From positions 15,746,198 through 15,810,197 of the forward strand of contig CM022670.1 of NCBI GenBank assembly GCA_012295275.1: 64,000 bases of DNA. Reading direction: 5' to 3'. Every line of letters begins with the position of its first letter. Position 1 is the first letter of the stretch. Shown here piece by piece: positions 44,930 to 58,923 of this stretch. Both the position numbers and the translations under genes were made by a program. The stretch is from Chrysomallon squamiferum (Eukaryota > Mollusca > Gastropoda > Neomphalida > Peltospiridae). The notes beneath the pieces were generated by a model. The model was not told the DNA's origin. It did not search any database and saw only the letters and a program-made list of their open reading frames with translations.

Positions 44930-47900
44930 ACTGAACAAAAGATGAACATCTTATTTCTTGTTCATTGTAAATTTACGTTTGTGTTACATATTATATCAAT
45001 ATTATATAAAACTACACATTTTTGCTGATTTACACTATTATTCTTACCATTTTAAATATTTGGTCCTCCAGTGACCTCTACTACAACCTGTGACATGACT
45101 AATGAAGCAGGTAATGAAATTTTAACATATATGATTAAGCTGTTGTAGTTAATAATCAATTTAACGCCTACAATTCCTGTTGTATTTTTATTTACTTTTT
45201 ACAGTGATAAACCAGTAAATTTAGAGCTTTTTCTGTTAGAACTTATATGCTGATGCAGTCAAACTAATGATTTTACTTTGTATTTTCCTTTCACATTTTG
45301 CAGTGTTGTGTGTTTCTGTCCTAACCAGATTTAAAATAGTTTATAGTTTGAATATTAATCTCACATCTGTGATATTTTGACTCTAACATGTTCTTTGATA
45401 CTGTTTTACAATCTGTTTTGTTTATTTTGAAGTAGTTACTGAGCAGATTCTAAATAAAGATTAACATAAAGTGAATGATTATATATGATTAAATTCATCT
45501 ATTTAAAACTGAATTCTTACATCGACAATTACTGTAGTCAGTATATTGTGATAACATACATAATAAACAATATCTATTACATATTATTTTCACCATTTCA
45601 AATATTTTTTGCTCCAAGGACCTCCACTTCAACATGTCACATGGTGAAGTAGGGAATTAATTCTGTATTTCAAAATCAAGTGTTATAGCTACTATTCCTG
45701 TACTCGATGTAATCTGATTAAATGTATGATAAAACTGCTGTAGTTAAAAGTCAGCTTTACACCTACAATTCCTGTTGTATTTTTATTTACTTTTTACAGT
45801 GATAAACCACTAGATTTTGAGCTTTTTCTGTTAGAACTTATATGCTGATGCAGTCAAACTAATGATTTTACTTTGTATTTTCCTTTCACATTTTGCAAAG
45901 TGTTGTGTGTTTCTCTCATAACCAGATTTAATATAATTAATAATTTAAATATTAATTTCACGTCTGTGATATTTTGACTCTAACATGTTCTTTGATATTG
46001 TTTTACAATCTGTTTTGTTTATTTTGAAGTAGTTACTGAGCAGTTTCTAAATAAAGATTAACATGAAGGAAATGAATACACCTTCTGTTTCCATATATGA
46101 TTAAACTCCTGTATTTGAAACTGAATTCTTATACTGAAATTCGTGTACTCAGGGTATTATGATTACATACATGCAATATCTACACTCAGTGTTTATATAC
46201 ATATGATTCAGCTATTGTAAATATAAAATTAACTCTTAAACCTTCAGTTCCTGCACTCACTTAATTGTGGTTTCATATATGATAAACAATATCTACTCTC
46301 AGTGTGTACTCAATGTATTATGACTACATATATGATAAATTCTTACACCTACAATTCCTGCACTCAGTGTATGTATTAGAAGAATTCTATTAAAAAAAAA
46401 AATAATAATAAAAAAAATTAAAATGATGTTTACAAAAGAAATGGTAACTGTTGCAAACAAATTACTTTGTACATGTGTACCAGGCAAAATATATTAACTT
46501 GAAGTACACCTGGACACTTTTTTATTTTTAATTTGGTAAATAGATTAATTGTTTGTTCTGTTTAATTATTTTCTTCTGTGTCAAATCCTGTGAATTTAGA
46601 GTTTTTTCTCCTAATCAGTATATGCATATACAGTGAAAATAATGGTTATGGTTTGTATTTTACTTTCACTCTGGGTTCTTCTTTTTTTCTTCTTTTTCTT
46701 TTTTCTTGATTCTTTTTTAAAGGTATATTTAAAATAATTTATATTGTGAATATTAATTTTATGTCTGTGATATTTACAGCTGTGATACTGTTTTAAAATT
46801 TTCTATTTATTTTGAAGTAGTTATTGAGTAGATTCTAAATAAAGATTAATATATAAGGAATGAAGTCATAAATACATCATGTATTTGCTTATATGATTAA
46901 ACTGCTGTATTTAAAACTGAATTATTATATCACAAAGTCATGTACTCAATATTATGATTATATATATGATAAAATTGATATATTTAAAAATAAACTTTTA
47001 TAGCTACAATCCCGTATCACTGAGTGTATTAGAAGAACTAAGATTTGAAAAAAATAACTTGAGGTGTACACATCTATTTTGAAAAAGAAATTCCGACTGT
47101 TGCTCTACCTTGCAAAATATTTAACATGTAGCACAGCTAATACTAATTGTCCTTTTGTTTTTCATTTTAATTTTGATAGTCTGTGCTTTAATGTTTTATT
47201 ATGATAAATCCACTAAATTTAGAGCTTTTTCTGTTATAACATATATGTTTGTTCAATGAAAATAATGGTTTTGTTTTGTATTTACCTTTCAGACATTGTA
47301 AAGTATGTTTTTCTTTTAATCAGATTTAAAATCATTTGTAATGTAAACATTAATCTCACCTCTGTGATTTTTTGACTGGAATATTTGCTGTTATACTGTT
47401 TTACAATATGTTTTGTTTGTTTTGAAGGAGTTATTAATGTTACCGAGTGGATGCTAAATAAAGATTAATAATAATGAATTATTTTGTTCTGAAATATATT
47501 TTTTTTATCCATTGATCCACAGACTACAATTCATGTTACAGTGTAGTAATTAACTTTATTTCTGCACAAAAAAAAAAAAGAAATGTTGTGGGAAAACTAT
47601 AAGAGCTACTCAAAAACTTTAGATTTGTAATAAGTGTGTAGAAAACAAAATTAAAATAATAAATATCAGGAAAACTGAGCAATAAATAAGAAATCTGCTT
47701 ATTCAGGTAAAAATCAATATTAAACTTTGATAAACCCTGAAAGGAGTTATATTCTTAAATATATCAATTTTAAAAGAGAAAATAACATAATATAGTTTTG
47801 ATACAGTGATTAAAGTGTTTGCTAAAGATCCCTTTCAGCTGACTGAAAAGAGGAAACCTATGAAATGCTGCTAATTGTTTCTTGATGTTAATACAAAATT

Positions 47901-48320
47901 TCAGAAGAAACTTTCTACAATGATAATAATTATTCTTTTGAATAGAAAAATGACAGTTAAACTAAGGGACTGCAACGTTCGATGGCAAAATAAGACAGAA
48001 TCAGTAGAAATTCTGTAACGATTATGGGTATTTTCAAAGTTTTACTCCAATTTACAAAAAAAAAATTATTATTATTATTTATTATTATTATTATTTTTAT
48101 AGCTAAAATCTTATACTTATATACAGAATTTAACATATGGAGGAAGTTCAATCCATAGACAAATGAATATATTTGGAAAACTCGCAAAAGTAGCTAATAG
48201 TATTTGATTCAAGAGAAAAAAAAATAATAATAATAATAAAAAAGAAAAAAAAAAGAAAAGAAACAAACATTTGGCCGAACTAGGTTGGTGCATTTCATGT
48301 TTTTTGGGTTTTTTGTTGTT

Positions 48321-48355
<35 letters not shown>

Positions 48356-48580
48356 TTTTTTTATTTTATTCTCAAGTCAAAATCGTAACGTTACAGACAA
48401 ATGAATTTGCTGTCCTTTATTACGTATTATTAAGGTCAATAAACAGATCAACAATGTAAATTATAAACATGAAACCAATCGCTTTTACTTCTAAAAAATA
48501 AGGAAATTGAAAAAGAAAGCGTACTGAAAGCTCGTTCTAATTTACTCTCGACGTTTTGTCACCAACACACATATATTTCA
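44930..48580 (+). repeat. 3' flank of copy 1: four diverged direct repeat units, then upstream module of copy 2
   Basis: Units of about 0.6-0.8 kb share an order: TACAATTCCTG, TGATAAACCA, TTTAGAGCTTTTTCTGTTA, TGTGATATTTTGACT, GAAGTAGTTACTGAG, and finally TCTAAATAAAGATTAA. Terminal AATAAA signals lie near 45452, 46050, 46837 and 47457. From about 47985 the DNA matches the region before copy 4. No coding gene seen. Confidence 0.8.
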
Positions 48581-51472
48581 ATGACAGAACTCATGGAGAA
48601 TTTGAAGAGAAAATTAAATGAAATCTTGGAAACAAAAGGCTTTGAGCTGTATCCATTTCTGGTAAGTAAAGTATCTGTTTTTAATTTAAACTGGTATATA
48701 CCGTGTGGAAATCATCAAACGACTTAATTAGATCTAATTAACTAAAAAAGAACGAAGGTTTTACCGTAGTAAACTATGCAGATGCCATCCAAATATCTTA
48801 ACAGATTGTATTCTTGAAATAAGTAACTGTTAAACTAGAGGTTTTACAAATCTTCTGTTAATAATTTCATTTTATTTTTATTTTATTTTATTTTATTTTT
48901 AATGGGTTTTGTTTGTGGGTTTTGTGGGGTGGGTGGGGGGAGTATAAATCGGATCATATAAAACTTTGGAAATACCCACAATCGTTACAGAATTCCTGAT
49001 GTTTGACTTATTTAAATTTATTTTTGTGTTTGTATGTATTGTTATTCTCTGATGGCTTGTACCTTAAAATATATATTTTTTTTAATTTACGCAAATTATT
49101 TACTGGGTGTTTTGTTTATTTGTTGTTATGGGAGATAACTGGTATTCAACAATGGGTCCAGTTTTGTTTATTTGTCGTTAGGCGTTGTCAAAGGAAATAA
49201 TTCTTATGTAAAAGAAAGAAAGAAAGAAAGATAAACAGCACAAACCTATATAACATAACCTTTTTTAAATTATTATTTTCTCTTCTGACTGATAAAAAAA
49301 AAAATAATAAAAAAAAAAAACATTCGAAGCAAAATTGTGAGAAAATATTTACGAGTTATGTCTTTACCAATCTTCATACGTCCCATCTGTCGATTTATTA
49401 CGTACGTACGTACGTACGCACGTGACAAAATCGTACTTTTCCTAGTTTGTAAAGTATATTAATTTGGTTAGCATACAGTGAATTGTTCCTGCACGAGTAA
49501 AAATCAATATTAATTTCGTTCAGTTGTCTATTTATACTGTATGAATGCATTTCTCATGTATGTAGCATATACCATGTGTTTAATTTAAAAAAAAAAATAT
49601 TTTAAACTACATAACAACCTTCATTATATTATAATGTTAAATATCAAATCAACATTTTTAAGTATATTTTTTTATATATATATATTTTATAAAACGTTTT
49701 ATATTTTAACTCATCATTAAACATGTTTAATTTTGATTAAAAGTAAGTGTCACAATTTTTTGTTGGTAAATGTCCTCCTATACAACAGAAAAAAGTAACT
49801 GTCATGATATAATGTTTCATATCGTTAAACATTTTTACAATTAGAGAAAGGAAAAATCAGTTTATTTTTCTTTTTAAGCGCTGACTTATTGTTATGGTTC
49901 ACTCCTCGAACATCCATGTCATGCAGAGTGCACAATTTTTGGGACTTTTGCCTCTTTTGGGACCATATGGTACCCACACGCATTGTTTTTGTTTTTGTAA
50001 ATGAAAAACACAGTTATAACAATTCTTTCCGAAAACCAACGTCTTCGCGCCAGTATTTATGCTGCAAGCCCAGTTAAAGACAGATGCGAATGCAATCTCT
50101 CTCTGTCTCTCTCTCCCTCTCTCCCTCTCTCCTTCTCTCTCTTAAATATAGAATTATTAAAATAAACTTTCTTCTACAGGTTGGCTGGTATAATACACTG
50201 GTGGACAAAAAATATGCCTTGTCTTACCCTGATGATATATTAGCCTTTTCCATTATAGGCACACCTGATGTCTTTGAAAAGGTTTTTATACCATTTATCT
50301 GTAAGGAAGACTATGTGGTGTCTGACAATCCTTTTTATGACTGCATGAAGAATTATCTAAATTTACTGAAAAAGGTATCACAAAAGTACTTTTTGGAAAA
50401 CAAAATAGCTTGTAATGAACATTACTGAATGAAATCCATATTAATAATAAATAGAACTGCCCATAAAAATTATCAAACACTGGAAATAATCACAATTATA
50501 ATTTATACAAGATACAGTTTTCAAATTTTGTTTTGGACATTATAAGAATATATTAAATAAAAGCTTGAAAAATATATATAAAATATATAAATGTATATAA
50601 TTAGAATACAATATTACCAGATGCTTTACATTAAAAAAAAACTTTCATTAATCATATTAGTGTTCTTTGTTTTATTCACATCTAAATTATTTTAATAACA
50701 TTTAACAACAAAACAAATAAACATATGATGAACACTGCAGGAATTTCCAGACCATGAGGTGGACATATTGTCTACTTTTGAAAAGAAAGATGATGGCACA
50801 CCAAAGATTTTGGTACAAACAGCTGGTCATGTTGCAGGAGGTATTTTCTACTATCAGAAAAGGGACCTCGATGAGGATATAGTGCGAAATTGGCCATCAG
50901 ATAAGGTAAGTGAAAACCAAATACTTTATGCTCATTTTAACTTTATCTGTAAAAGATATTTTATTGGATTTTCTTTTCATGATAACTGAAATATTTCACC
51001 ATTTTTAGCGTCGACCTATGCATATTTTCTCTCATTGCTTTAGGCTGTTTGTTCAACTGAACATACATACACGACAAATAATTGTTTTGTTTTCAAACAT
51101 TAAAAGGTGTAATTTCACAAATACCATAAATTAATTTAAGAAGTGCAATCCTTAATTTTGCAGACACTTTACGGTGTGTCTATTCATCAAAAGTATGGTG
51201 GATGGTTTTCATTTCATGGTGCTGTGATTTTCAAAGATGTCACATGTCCAGATCTTCAGAAAAGGGATCCACCCGACTGTGTGCCAACCCAAGAAATGAG
51301 AAAAGATCTTCTTGAGCGATACAACTTCCACTACCAGGATGGGTCTTACCGAGACATCATCCCTTCAATAACGCAGTATTCAGAAGAGCTTAAGAAGTAT
51401 TTTGGTACCTATTCATCCGAACACTGGAAAAAATGTGTTGAGGAAATGAGAAGAAAATATATGAAACCATAA
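48581..51472 (+). CDS. MMACHC-like protein, copy 2 (diverged CblC paralogue)
   Basis: MMACHC removes the upper axial ligand of cobalamins (glutathione- or flavin-dependent) and passes B12 on to MMADHC in the cytosol. Exons 48581-48661, 50180-50374, 50741-50905 and 51164-51472 are all phase 0 and encode 249 residues (human about 282). Motifs: KGFELYPFLVGWYN, YPDDILAF, TPDVFEKVFIPF, QTAGHVAGGIFYYQ with the His aligned to human His122, VPTQEMRKDLLERYNF and RDIIPSI. Oddities: WFSFHGAVIF has His in place of the Arg aligned with human Arg161; QDGSYRD has Gly where human has Trp203; and the Arg230 position is lost (EHWKKC). The protein is open and may be expressed, but its glutathione/cobalamin chemistry may be altered. 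Human numbering is from memory. Confidence 0.88.
49399..49425 (+). repeat. (ACGT)n self-complementary tetranucleotide repeat in copy 2 intron 1
   Basis: TTACGTACGTACGTACGTAC then GCACGTG: a short palindromic repeat rich in CpG within very AT-rich DNA. It is absent from the matching place in copy 4. Confidence 0.85.
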
Positions 51473-54100
51473 ACGGAACAAAATATGAAAATCTTATTTC
51501 TTGTTCATTTTAAGTTTACATTTGTGATACATATTAAATCAACAGGACCATGATAAAACTACACGTTTCCTGATTTACAGTTATTCTTACCATTTAAATA
51601 TGTTATCCTCCATTGACAGTTACTTCAACCAATGACATGATTAATGAAGCAGGGAATGAAGTCATAATTCTGTTTACATATATGTTTAAGCTGTTGTAGT
51701 TAAAAATCAATTATACACCTATAGTTCCTATTATATTTTTATTTACTTTTTACAGTGATAATCGAGTAAATTTAGAGATTTTTCTGTTAGAACTTTTTCC
51801 AGTTGCAATAAGCTTTGTGTTACCGGTTTTATCAATATTAACCTGATAAAGCTATATATTTTTTACAGATTTACCCTATTATTTTCACCATTTCAAATAT
51901 TTTTTGCTCCAAGGACCTCCACTTCAACATGTCACATGGTGAAGTAGGGAATTAATTCTGTATTTCAAAATTAAGTGTTATAGTTACTATTCCTGTACTC
52001 GATGTAATCTGATTAAATGTATGATAAAACTGCTGTAGTTAAAAGTCAGCTTTACACCTACAATTCCTGTTGTATTTTTATTTACTTTTTACAGTGATAA
52101 ACCACTAAATTTTGAGCTTTTTCTGATAGAATTTATATGCTGATGCAGTCAATCTAATGATTTTACTTTGTATTTTCATTTCACATTTTGCAAAGTGTTG
52201 TGTGTTTCTCTCATAACCAGATGTAATATAATTTATAATTTGAATATTAATCTCACGTCTGTGATATTTTGACTCTAACATGTTCTTTGATACTGTTTTA
52301 CAATCTGTTTTGTTTATTTTGAAGTAGTTACTGAACAGATTCTAAATAAAGATTAACATGAAGGAAATGAATACACCTTCTGTTTCCATATATGATTAAA
52401 CTCATGTATTTAAAACTGAATTCTTTACATCGACAATTCCTGTAGTCAGTATATTGTGATAACATACATAATAAACACTATCTACACTCAGTGAGTACTG
52501 AATATATTATGTCTATATATATGATAAATCTACTGTTTTTAAAAATAAATTCTTATACCTACAATTCCTGTAATCACAGTATGTATTGGAAGAAGTTTAT
52601 TAAAAAAAAATTAAAAAAAAAAACTTTTAAAAAATCAATGTTAACTGCTGCAAACACATTACTCATATCCACCAGACAAAATATATTAACTTGAAGTACA
52701 CCTGGACACTTTTTAATTTTATTTTCGTAAAGAATTTAATTGTTTGTTCTATTTCACTGAATGTTTAACTTTCTTTTTTTCTTTTTTACTATGACAAATC
52801 CTGTAAATTTAGATATACAATAACAATAATGTTTTAGTTTGTATTTTGCTTTCAGACTGTTTGTTTGGTTGTTAGGTATTTTCTTTTTTGTCTTTTCTTT
52901 TTTCTTATAATTGGATTTAAAATAGTTTATAATAATTAATATTAATCTCATGTCTGTGATATTTGCACTGTGATACTCTTTTACAATGTTCTGTTTATTT
53001 TGAAGTGGTTACTGAGTAGATTCTAAATAAAGATTAACATATTAAGAATGAAGCCAAAAATACATTATCTGTTTGCTTATATGATTAAACTGCTGTATTT
53101 AAAACTGAATTATTACATCAGAAATTAATGTAATCAGTGTATCATGATTATGTATGTCATAAAACTGCTGCATTTAGAAACCAGATACTACAACTACAAT
53201 CCTGTATTAGAAGAACTTTGATTTGAAGAAAATAAATTGAGGTGTACACACCTATTTTGAAAAAGAAATTCCGAATGTTACTCACAAAAACACTGATCTC
53301 TATCCTGCAAAATATTTAACATGTAGCATAGCTTAATACTAATTGTCCTTTTGTTTCTTCATTTTATTTTTCATTATGATAAACCCTCTAAATTTAGAGC
53401 TTTTTCTGTTATAACATATATGTTTGTTGAATGAAAATAATGGTTTGGTTTTGTATTTATCTTTGAGACATTGTAAGGTGTGTTTTTCTTACAACCAGAT
53501 TTAAAATTCTTTATAAGAATAACAACCACATTTAAAATTCTTTATAAGAATACTGATTTCACGTCTGTGATATTTTCACTGGAACATGTGCTGTGATACT
53601 GTACCACAATTTATGTTTTTTTTATTTTTATTTATTTATTTTTTTAATGAAGTTATTAATGTTACCGAGTGGATGCTAAATAAAGATTAATAATAATGAA
53701 TTATTTTGTTCTGAACTATTTCTTGATCCATAGATCCATGGACTACAATTCGTCTACAATGTAGTAGTTAACTTGATTTCTGCATCAAGAAATGTTATGG
53801 GAAAATGACAAGAGTTACTCACAAACTTTAGATTTCTAATAAGTATGTAGAAAACAAAAGTAAAATTATAAATATCAGGAATAGACAAGAAAAATTGAGA
53901 AATAAATAAGAAATCTGCATATTCAAGTTATATATACCCTGAAAGGAGTTATATTTTTGCATTTATCAATTTAAAAAGAGAAAGTAAAATGATATAGTTT
54001 TGATACAATGATTAAATTGTAAGTCTTTGTTAAGGATCCCTTACAGCTCATTGAAAAGAAGACCCTATTAAATGCTGCTAATCTTTTCTTGATGTTGATA
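51473..54100 (+). repeat. 3' flank of copy 2: three or more repeat units
   Basis: Same unit type as after copy 1, with AATAAA-bearing ends near 52343, 53024 and 53677, and one partial unit at about 51700-51810. The terminal block (53640-54100) is near-identical to 63480-64000, including GATCCCTTACAGCTCATTGA and then AAAGAAGACCCTATTAAATG. Confidence 0.8.
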
Positions 54101-56063
54101 CAAAATCTACACATTTATTGTATATAAGCCTGAGATAACATGTTGTTCTAAATAAACTCATACTAGAATTTATTATAATAATTGATAATTTAATTTCTGT
54201 ATTAAGAGGCATTGAGGAAAACAGCTTCTTTTGTTTACAGAATTTAAAAGAAATAACTTGTACGTTTTTGAATATTCATAATTTAATGAAACCAAGATTT
54301 TGTTATCTGAATTAATTCAGTTTATATAATATCTAAATATTCCTACATTTTAAAATTATTTATATGCATTTATAACAATCTAAAAAAATACCTAATATTT
54401 AGAGAACCAAAAATATGAATTAGTGCTCCACATTTATATATTACTATATATATAACAATAATTATTAAGATAATCACACAATATTTATAATTCTTTATGA
54501 CAAAGAATATTTCACTGTATATTCTAACTATATATGAACATATAATATACCCAGCCATTCTGCAAACAGTGCTACCTATACGTAACTTAGCTGATGGCAT
54601 AGAATTGCAGGAATAGAATGGATTATTATTTTGAGCTGACACCTCTACAAATTTTATGGCTAATTTATGGATTTAACAAATTAATATAATTAGTTAATGG
54701 TGTTGATTTAGACAAAATGTAGTGTAGAGAATGAATAAAGTGTTACAAAATATGTCAATCATTCATTACAGATGCATATGCTTACTATGAAACGTTGACA
54801 CTGCCAATAATAATTCTTGCATAGACACCTGATGAAAACCAGTCAGCAGAGTAGGATATAGCATGTCAGACCATATCCATGTTGTAAACCAATTAAAGAC
54901 TGAGAGATGTGTGTAATATCTCACACTGCATGGTTTTAACTGAAAACAAGAAAACTTTCGGCTCATAGCAAACTGAAGCAGTACTGATCCCTTTACAACA
55001 GTGGGGGTTAGAAGATAGAAAGTGTGTATGTCGAACCCATGAAAAATATTCTATTATCGTTCACCTACATAAAGAAAGCAACACAATCCAAATCAAGAAA
55101 GAATACAACAGGGAAACACTGTAAGATCCAAGCCATTTACAACAACACTGGGGAGAATATTTTGAAATCATAAGCTTGAGAATAGCTGGAAAATATATCA
55201 GACACATTCACAGGTGAAGACACGCTCCTAATTGCAAATACATCCTAAACCTATGTCCAGTAGGTAATCAAAAGTGATTTTCTGTTTTCGAATTAGAAGG
55301 TTAATACACTCTTAACTGTAACTGTAGATATTTTTATCCTGATTTAATAAAAAAATTCAATGTTGTCAGTCAAATAGTTCTAAAAAAAATGAATTTTTTA
55401 ATATTTAAATTTGTTTATGTCTGTTGCACACAATTGCCATTTTGAAGCAATATTGTCTCTGACAAAGCTCATTTGATAATATGTCATACTACGTGTTCCA
55501 AATATTCAGTCTAATATTTGTCTGCTATTAGAGTGTAATAATACTTTTTTGTTGTTGTTGTTGTTGTTTATGAAATCGCATATTTACATGAAATTTGATA
55601 TATATATACACACACACAGACACACAATAATATAATTCACACATCAATATACAACTAATAATAACAATCTTGTTTGTTTTTTGGTTGTTGGGGGGGGGTC
55701 TTTCTCCTTTATTTATTTATTTAATATTATGCACAGTTTAAATATATAGAATAAATTACATAACACTGATGTCAAGACACGCTAAATAGTCAAGTACTCC
55801 ATTTATTATTTTTTCAGTTTCTATTATTATTATTAATATTGATACGAGGAAACGATTAAGACTTCCCTAATTTATAAAAATAACTAAAATTTCACTAAAA
55901 TTCCATGAATAATATATCATTATATGTCAGATTTCATCGCCACTGTCAATTGCAGTACCTCAATTTCTTTACACAAACACGTTTTATTTTTTTTATTTTC
56001 TTAACCTCTAACATCAAGGTAGATAATTCTTATCTAAATGTAATACGGACTGTACTTAAACGA
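54101..56063. other. Intergenic region 5' of canonical MMACHC copy 3
   Basis: Unlike the other inter-copy flanks this is mostly unique. 54760-55270 is GC-richer with CACCTGATGAAAACCAGTCA and GAAACGTTGACA, loosely like the 3' ends of Penelope-type retroelements (weak). A segment at 55455-55600 is repeated after copy 3. A short G run lies at 55690-55697. No coding gene found. Confidence 0.4.
55455..55600 (+). repeat. Left member of direct repeat flanking MMACHC copy 3
   Basis: CTCTGACAAA, ATAATATGTCATACTACGTG, TTCCAAATATTC and TTTATGAAATCGCATATTTA recur with substitutions at 58255-58365, just downstream of copy 3. Confidence 0.65.
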
Positions 56064-58054
56064 ATGGAAACGATAGATAGAAAGACTTTGGAGATAAAAT
56101 TAAATCAGATTTTATCACCGTTTGGCTTTGAATTTCATCCATTTAAGGTAATAAAATTGACTGAGCTGAAATTCCACTTTGAATGCGGTCAAATAGCCCA
56201 GTACACGTGGTAAACAAACATCCGGGTCCCTTTTCCTTTCTCGTTATTCCCCCCCCCATTTTATTTTGACACTATGTTTAAATCCGTAAAACTAAACTTC
56301 ACCTCACTTTATTTATCTTTTGTTTGTCATTGAAAGTACTTCTGTTATTATTAACAGAAATTAAAGGCCACCAAATGGCATATTTTACCTATAATAGAAA
56401 CTGACCTTGTTGCAGTTTATTTAACTCGTGATTTTCCTTACTAACCAGACACGTGACAATATTAAATCTCATCAACCTTTATGTCGGTTAATAATTAAAC
56501 ATTTTATTTGCAAATTTTAACAATAAATATATTATTTCAAAACAATAGCTGAAAAATGGCGACAAATCTAATGCAATACCGTACATACATTTGTGCGTGT
56601 GTGTTATCTGTTTCAGATGTCATAAAAATTAATCGAGATTCTAATGCCATGCATTCTCACACGTCACGATTAATTTGTATTTAGACTTTAGTGGAAAAAT
56701 TTGGATTATGCTGTTTCCAAAATAATTATTTAAGACTAACTGTTTTACAGGTTGGCTGGTATAACGAAAAAGTGGATGAGTCATTTGCTTTGCCTTACCC
56801 TGATGATACACTAGCATTTCTGATTATCAGCACTCCTGATGTTTTTGAAAAAGCTTTCAAACCATTTATTTGTCGACAAGACTGTCTCGGATCTGGCGAT
56901 CCTATTGATGAATGCATGATATATCATCTTAATTTGGTCAAACAGGTACTGAAATGACAAAAATTAGCAGTTTTATGAGTTGAAGAAAACAATTGAAGCA
57001 TAGACGATTTAAGTATCTTAAAACTAATTAATAATATAAATAATTAAAATGGTACAAATTAGAGTTTAGCCATTTTAATAGATTGGATAAGCACGAAAAT
57101 ATTTTCTATGTATTATTTACAAAAAAAAAACAAAAAAAAACTGTAATAATTCCATGAATTACAAAGAAATCAAATGCAAATAATATAAATATCAATATAT
57201 ATATTTTTTAATACTTAATGAATATTACAGATACTTCCTGATGACCAAGTGGATGTCATTCATGATTTTGAGATGACATTTAGTCGTCGACCCAGATTAC
57301 TGGTACAGAAAGTCGGCCATGTTTCAGGGGCCACCTACTATTATCAGAAATCTGATCTAGAAGAAAATACTTGGCCAGCTAAAACAGTAATTTTTATTTT
57401 GTCTGAAACACATAAAACACTGAGTGGGAGAAATTCAGAATGCATTTAGGTGAAATACTACTCCAGCTTCTTTTCATTTGCTTGTTGACTGCATGTCAAG
57501 GCCAGCAGTGATTAGGAATGATATGGATCTCTGTAGATCACTTCATGTGCCATAAAACGTCTTCTGGACAGTTGTAAATGAAAACTGAAGAAAAATAAAC
57601 TTTGAACATGTTACATATAATTTAAAATTTAAAAAAAAAAAAAAAAAAAATGCATTCATTTGATTAATTTCTACAGCCATAAGAAAGTTTTCTCTATAAA
57701 TAACACAGTTTTTCATTTCAGAAAATACATGGTGTGAGTGTTCATCCAAAATATGGTGGGTGGTTTGCATTTCGTGGTGCTTTGATTTTCAAAACCGTAC
57801 GTTGTTCGGATCTTGAGAAGAAGGATCCCGTTGACTGTGTGCCGACCCAAAAAATGAGAAAAGAACTTATTGAAAGATTTAACTATCACTGGCAGGACTG
57901 GTCTTTCCGAGACATCGTACCTGCAGTAAAACAATATTCCGAAGAGCAGAAACTGTATTTCAAAACCTCACCTAAAAATAGGAAAGAATTGGTTGAGAAA
58001 ATGAAGAAAGACAGGCATATTCAGGAATTAGAAACTAAACAAAATGTATTGTAA
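56064..58054 (+). CDS. MMACHC: Methylmalonic aciduria and homocystinuria type C protein (CblC), canonical copy 3
   Basis: Cytosolic B12 chaperone/decyanase feeding methionine synthase and methylmalonyl-CoA mutase. Four phase-0 exons, 56064-56147, 56751-56945, 57231-57386 and 57722-58054, encode 255 residues; human has four coding exons as well. Motifs: LSPFGFEFHPFKVGWYNE, LPYPDDTLAFLIISTP, RRPRLLVQKVGHVSGATYYYQ with His123, HPKYGGWFAFRG with Arg163, CVPTQKMRKELIERFNYHW, QDWSFRDIV with Trp205 and Arg208, and SEEQKLYF followed by PKNRKEL with Arg232. These align with human His122, Arg161, Trp203, Arg206 and Arg230 at a near-constant offset, so the functional residues are kept here and only here in the array. 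The ATG in CGAATGGAAACG is preferred because it gives the expected short N-terminus. It lacks the repeated flanks of copies 1, 2 and 4, consistent with being the ancestral locus. Confidence 0.93.
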
Positions 58055-58923
58055 ATAGCATGTTAAAAATTCCAGTGAAAGATTTAGGTGAAAATACAAA
58101 GGTACAAGAATAATTTAGCAGAGATTAAATCATTTTTATTTTTTATATTTTCTATATTTACAATCCACAGTTGTTTTCTTCCTGTACCCCATACATGCGT
58201 TCCTGTCTGCGTTTTTAGTTTTTCTTCCTTTTTTTTTCTCGTGAAGATGATCGTCTCTGACAAATCATTTTTCATAATATGTCTTACTATGTATTCCAAA
58301 TATTCCCTCTGATTTTTGTTCTTATTGTTCCTGTGTTGTTATTTATGAAATGACATATTTATATCTTTGTAAATATACAGGTACCTATATGCATGAAGAT
58401 TGATATATGTGGTTTATAATTATACAAATTCACAAAAACAATACACACGTACATTCACAAAAATAAAATAAAAATAAAACAAGACAGAATCAGTAGAAAT
58501 TCTGTAACGATTATGGGGTTTTTCAAGTTTTATTCCAAATTAATTTTTTTTTTTCTTTTTCTGTTATGATGATGATTATTATTATTATTATTATTATTAT
58601 TATTTAGAGCTAAAATTTTGGACTTTTAATTTAAAATCTTAGAATTTAATATGGGGAGGAAGTTCTATCCATAGGCAAATGAAGATATTTGGAAAACTCG
58701 CAAAAATATCTAATCAGGCTTTGAATCACCGTTTCTAAACAAAATTAACAATATTAATCAAACTAAAAAAAAAAAAAAAAAAAATAAAAAATAAAAGAAA
58801 GAAACTCGACACATTTGGCCGTATTCTTCATTACGTATCATTAAGGTCAATAAACAATGTTAATTATAAAAATAAGGAAGTTGAAACTGAAAGACTTTTT
58901 TTTCACCAAGACACATACATTCA
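58055..58923 (+). other. Copy 3 to copy 4 spacer
   Basis: Contains the right member of the direct repeat (58255-58365) and then, from about 58475 (AAGACAGAATCAGTAGAAAT), the upstream module also found before copy 2 (from about 47992), with an (ATT)n tract and poly-A. A conserved AAGGTCAATAAACAATG element lies at 58843-58859. Confidence 0.65.

Noticed and set aside
54766-54966. Minus-strand 66-codon ORF
   Set aside because: Lies in a GC-richer patch that looks like a transposon remnant; no family resemblance and short.
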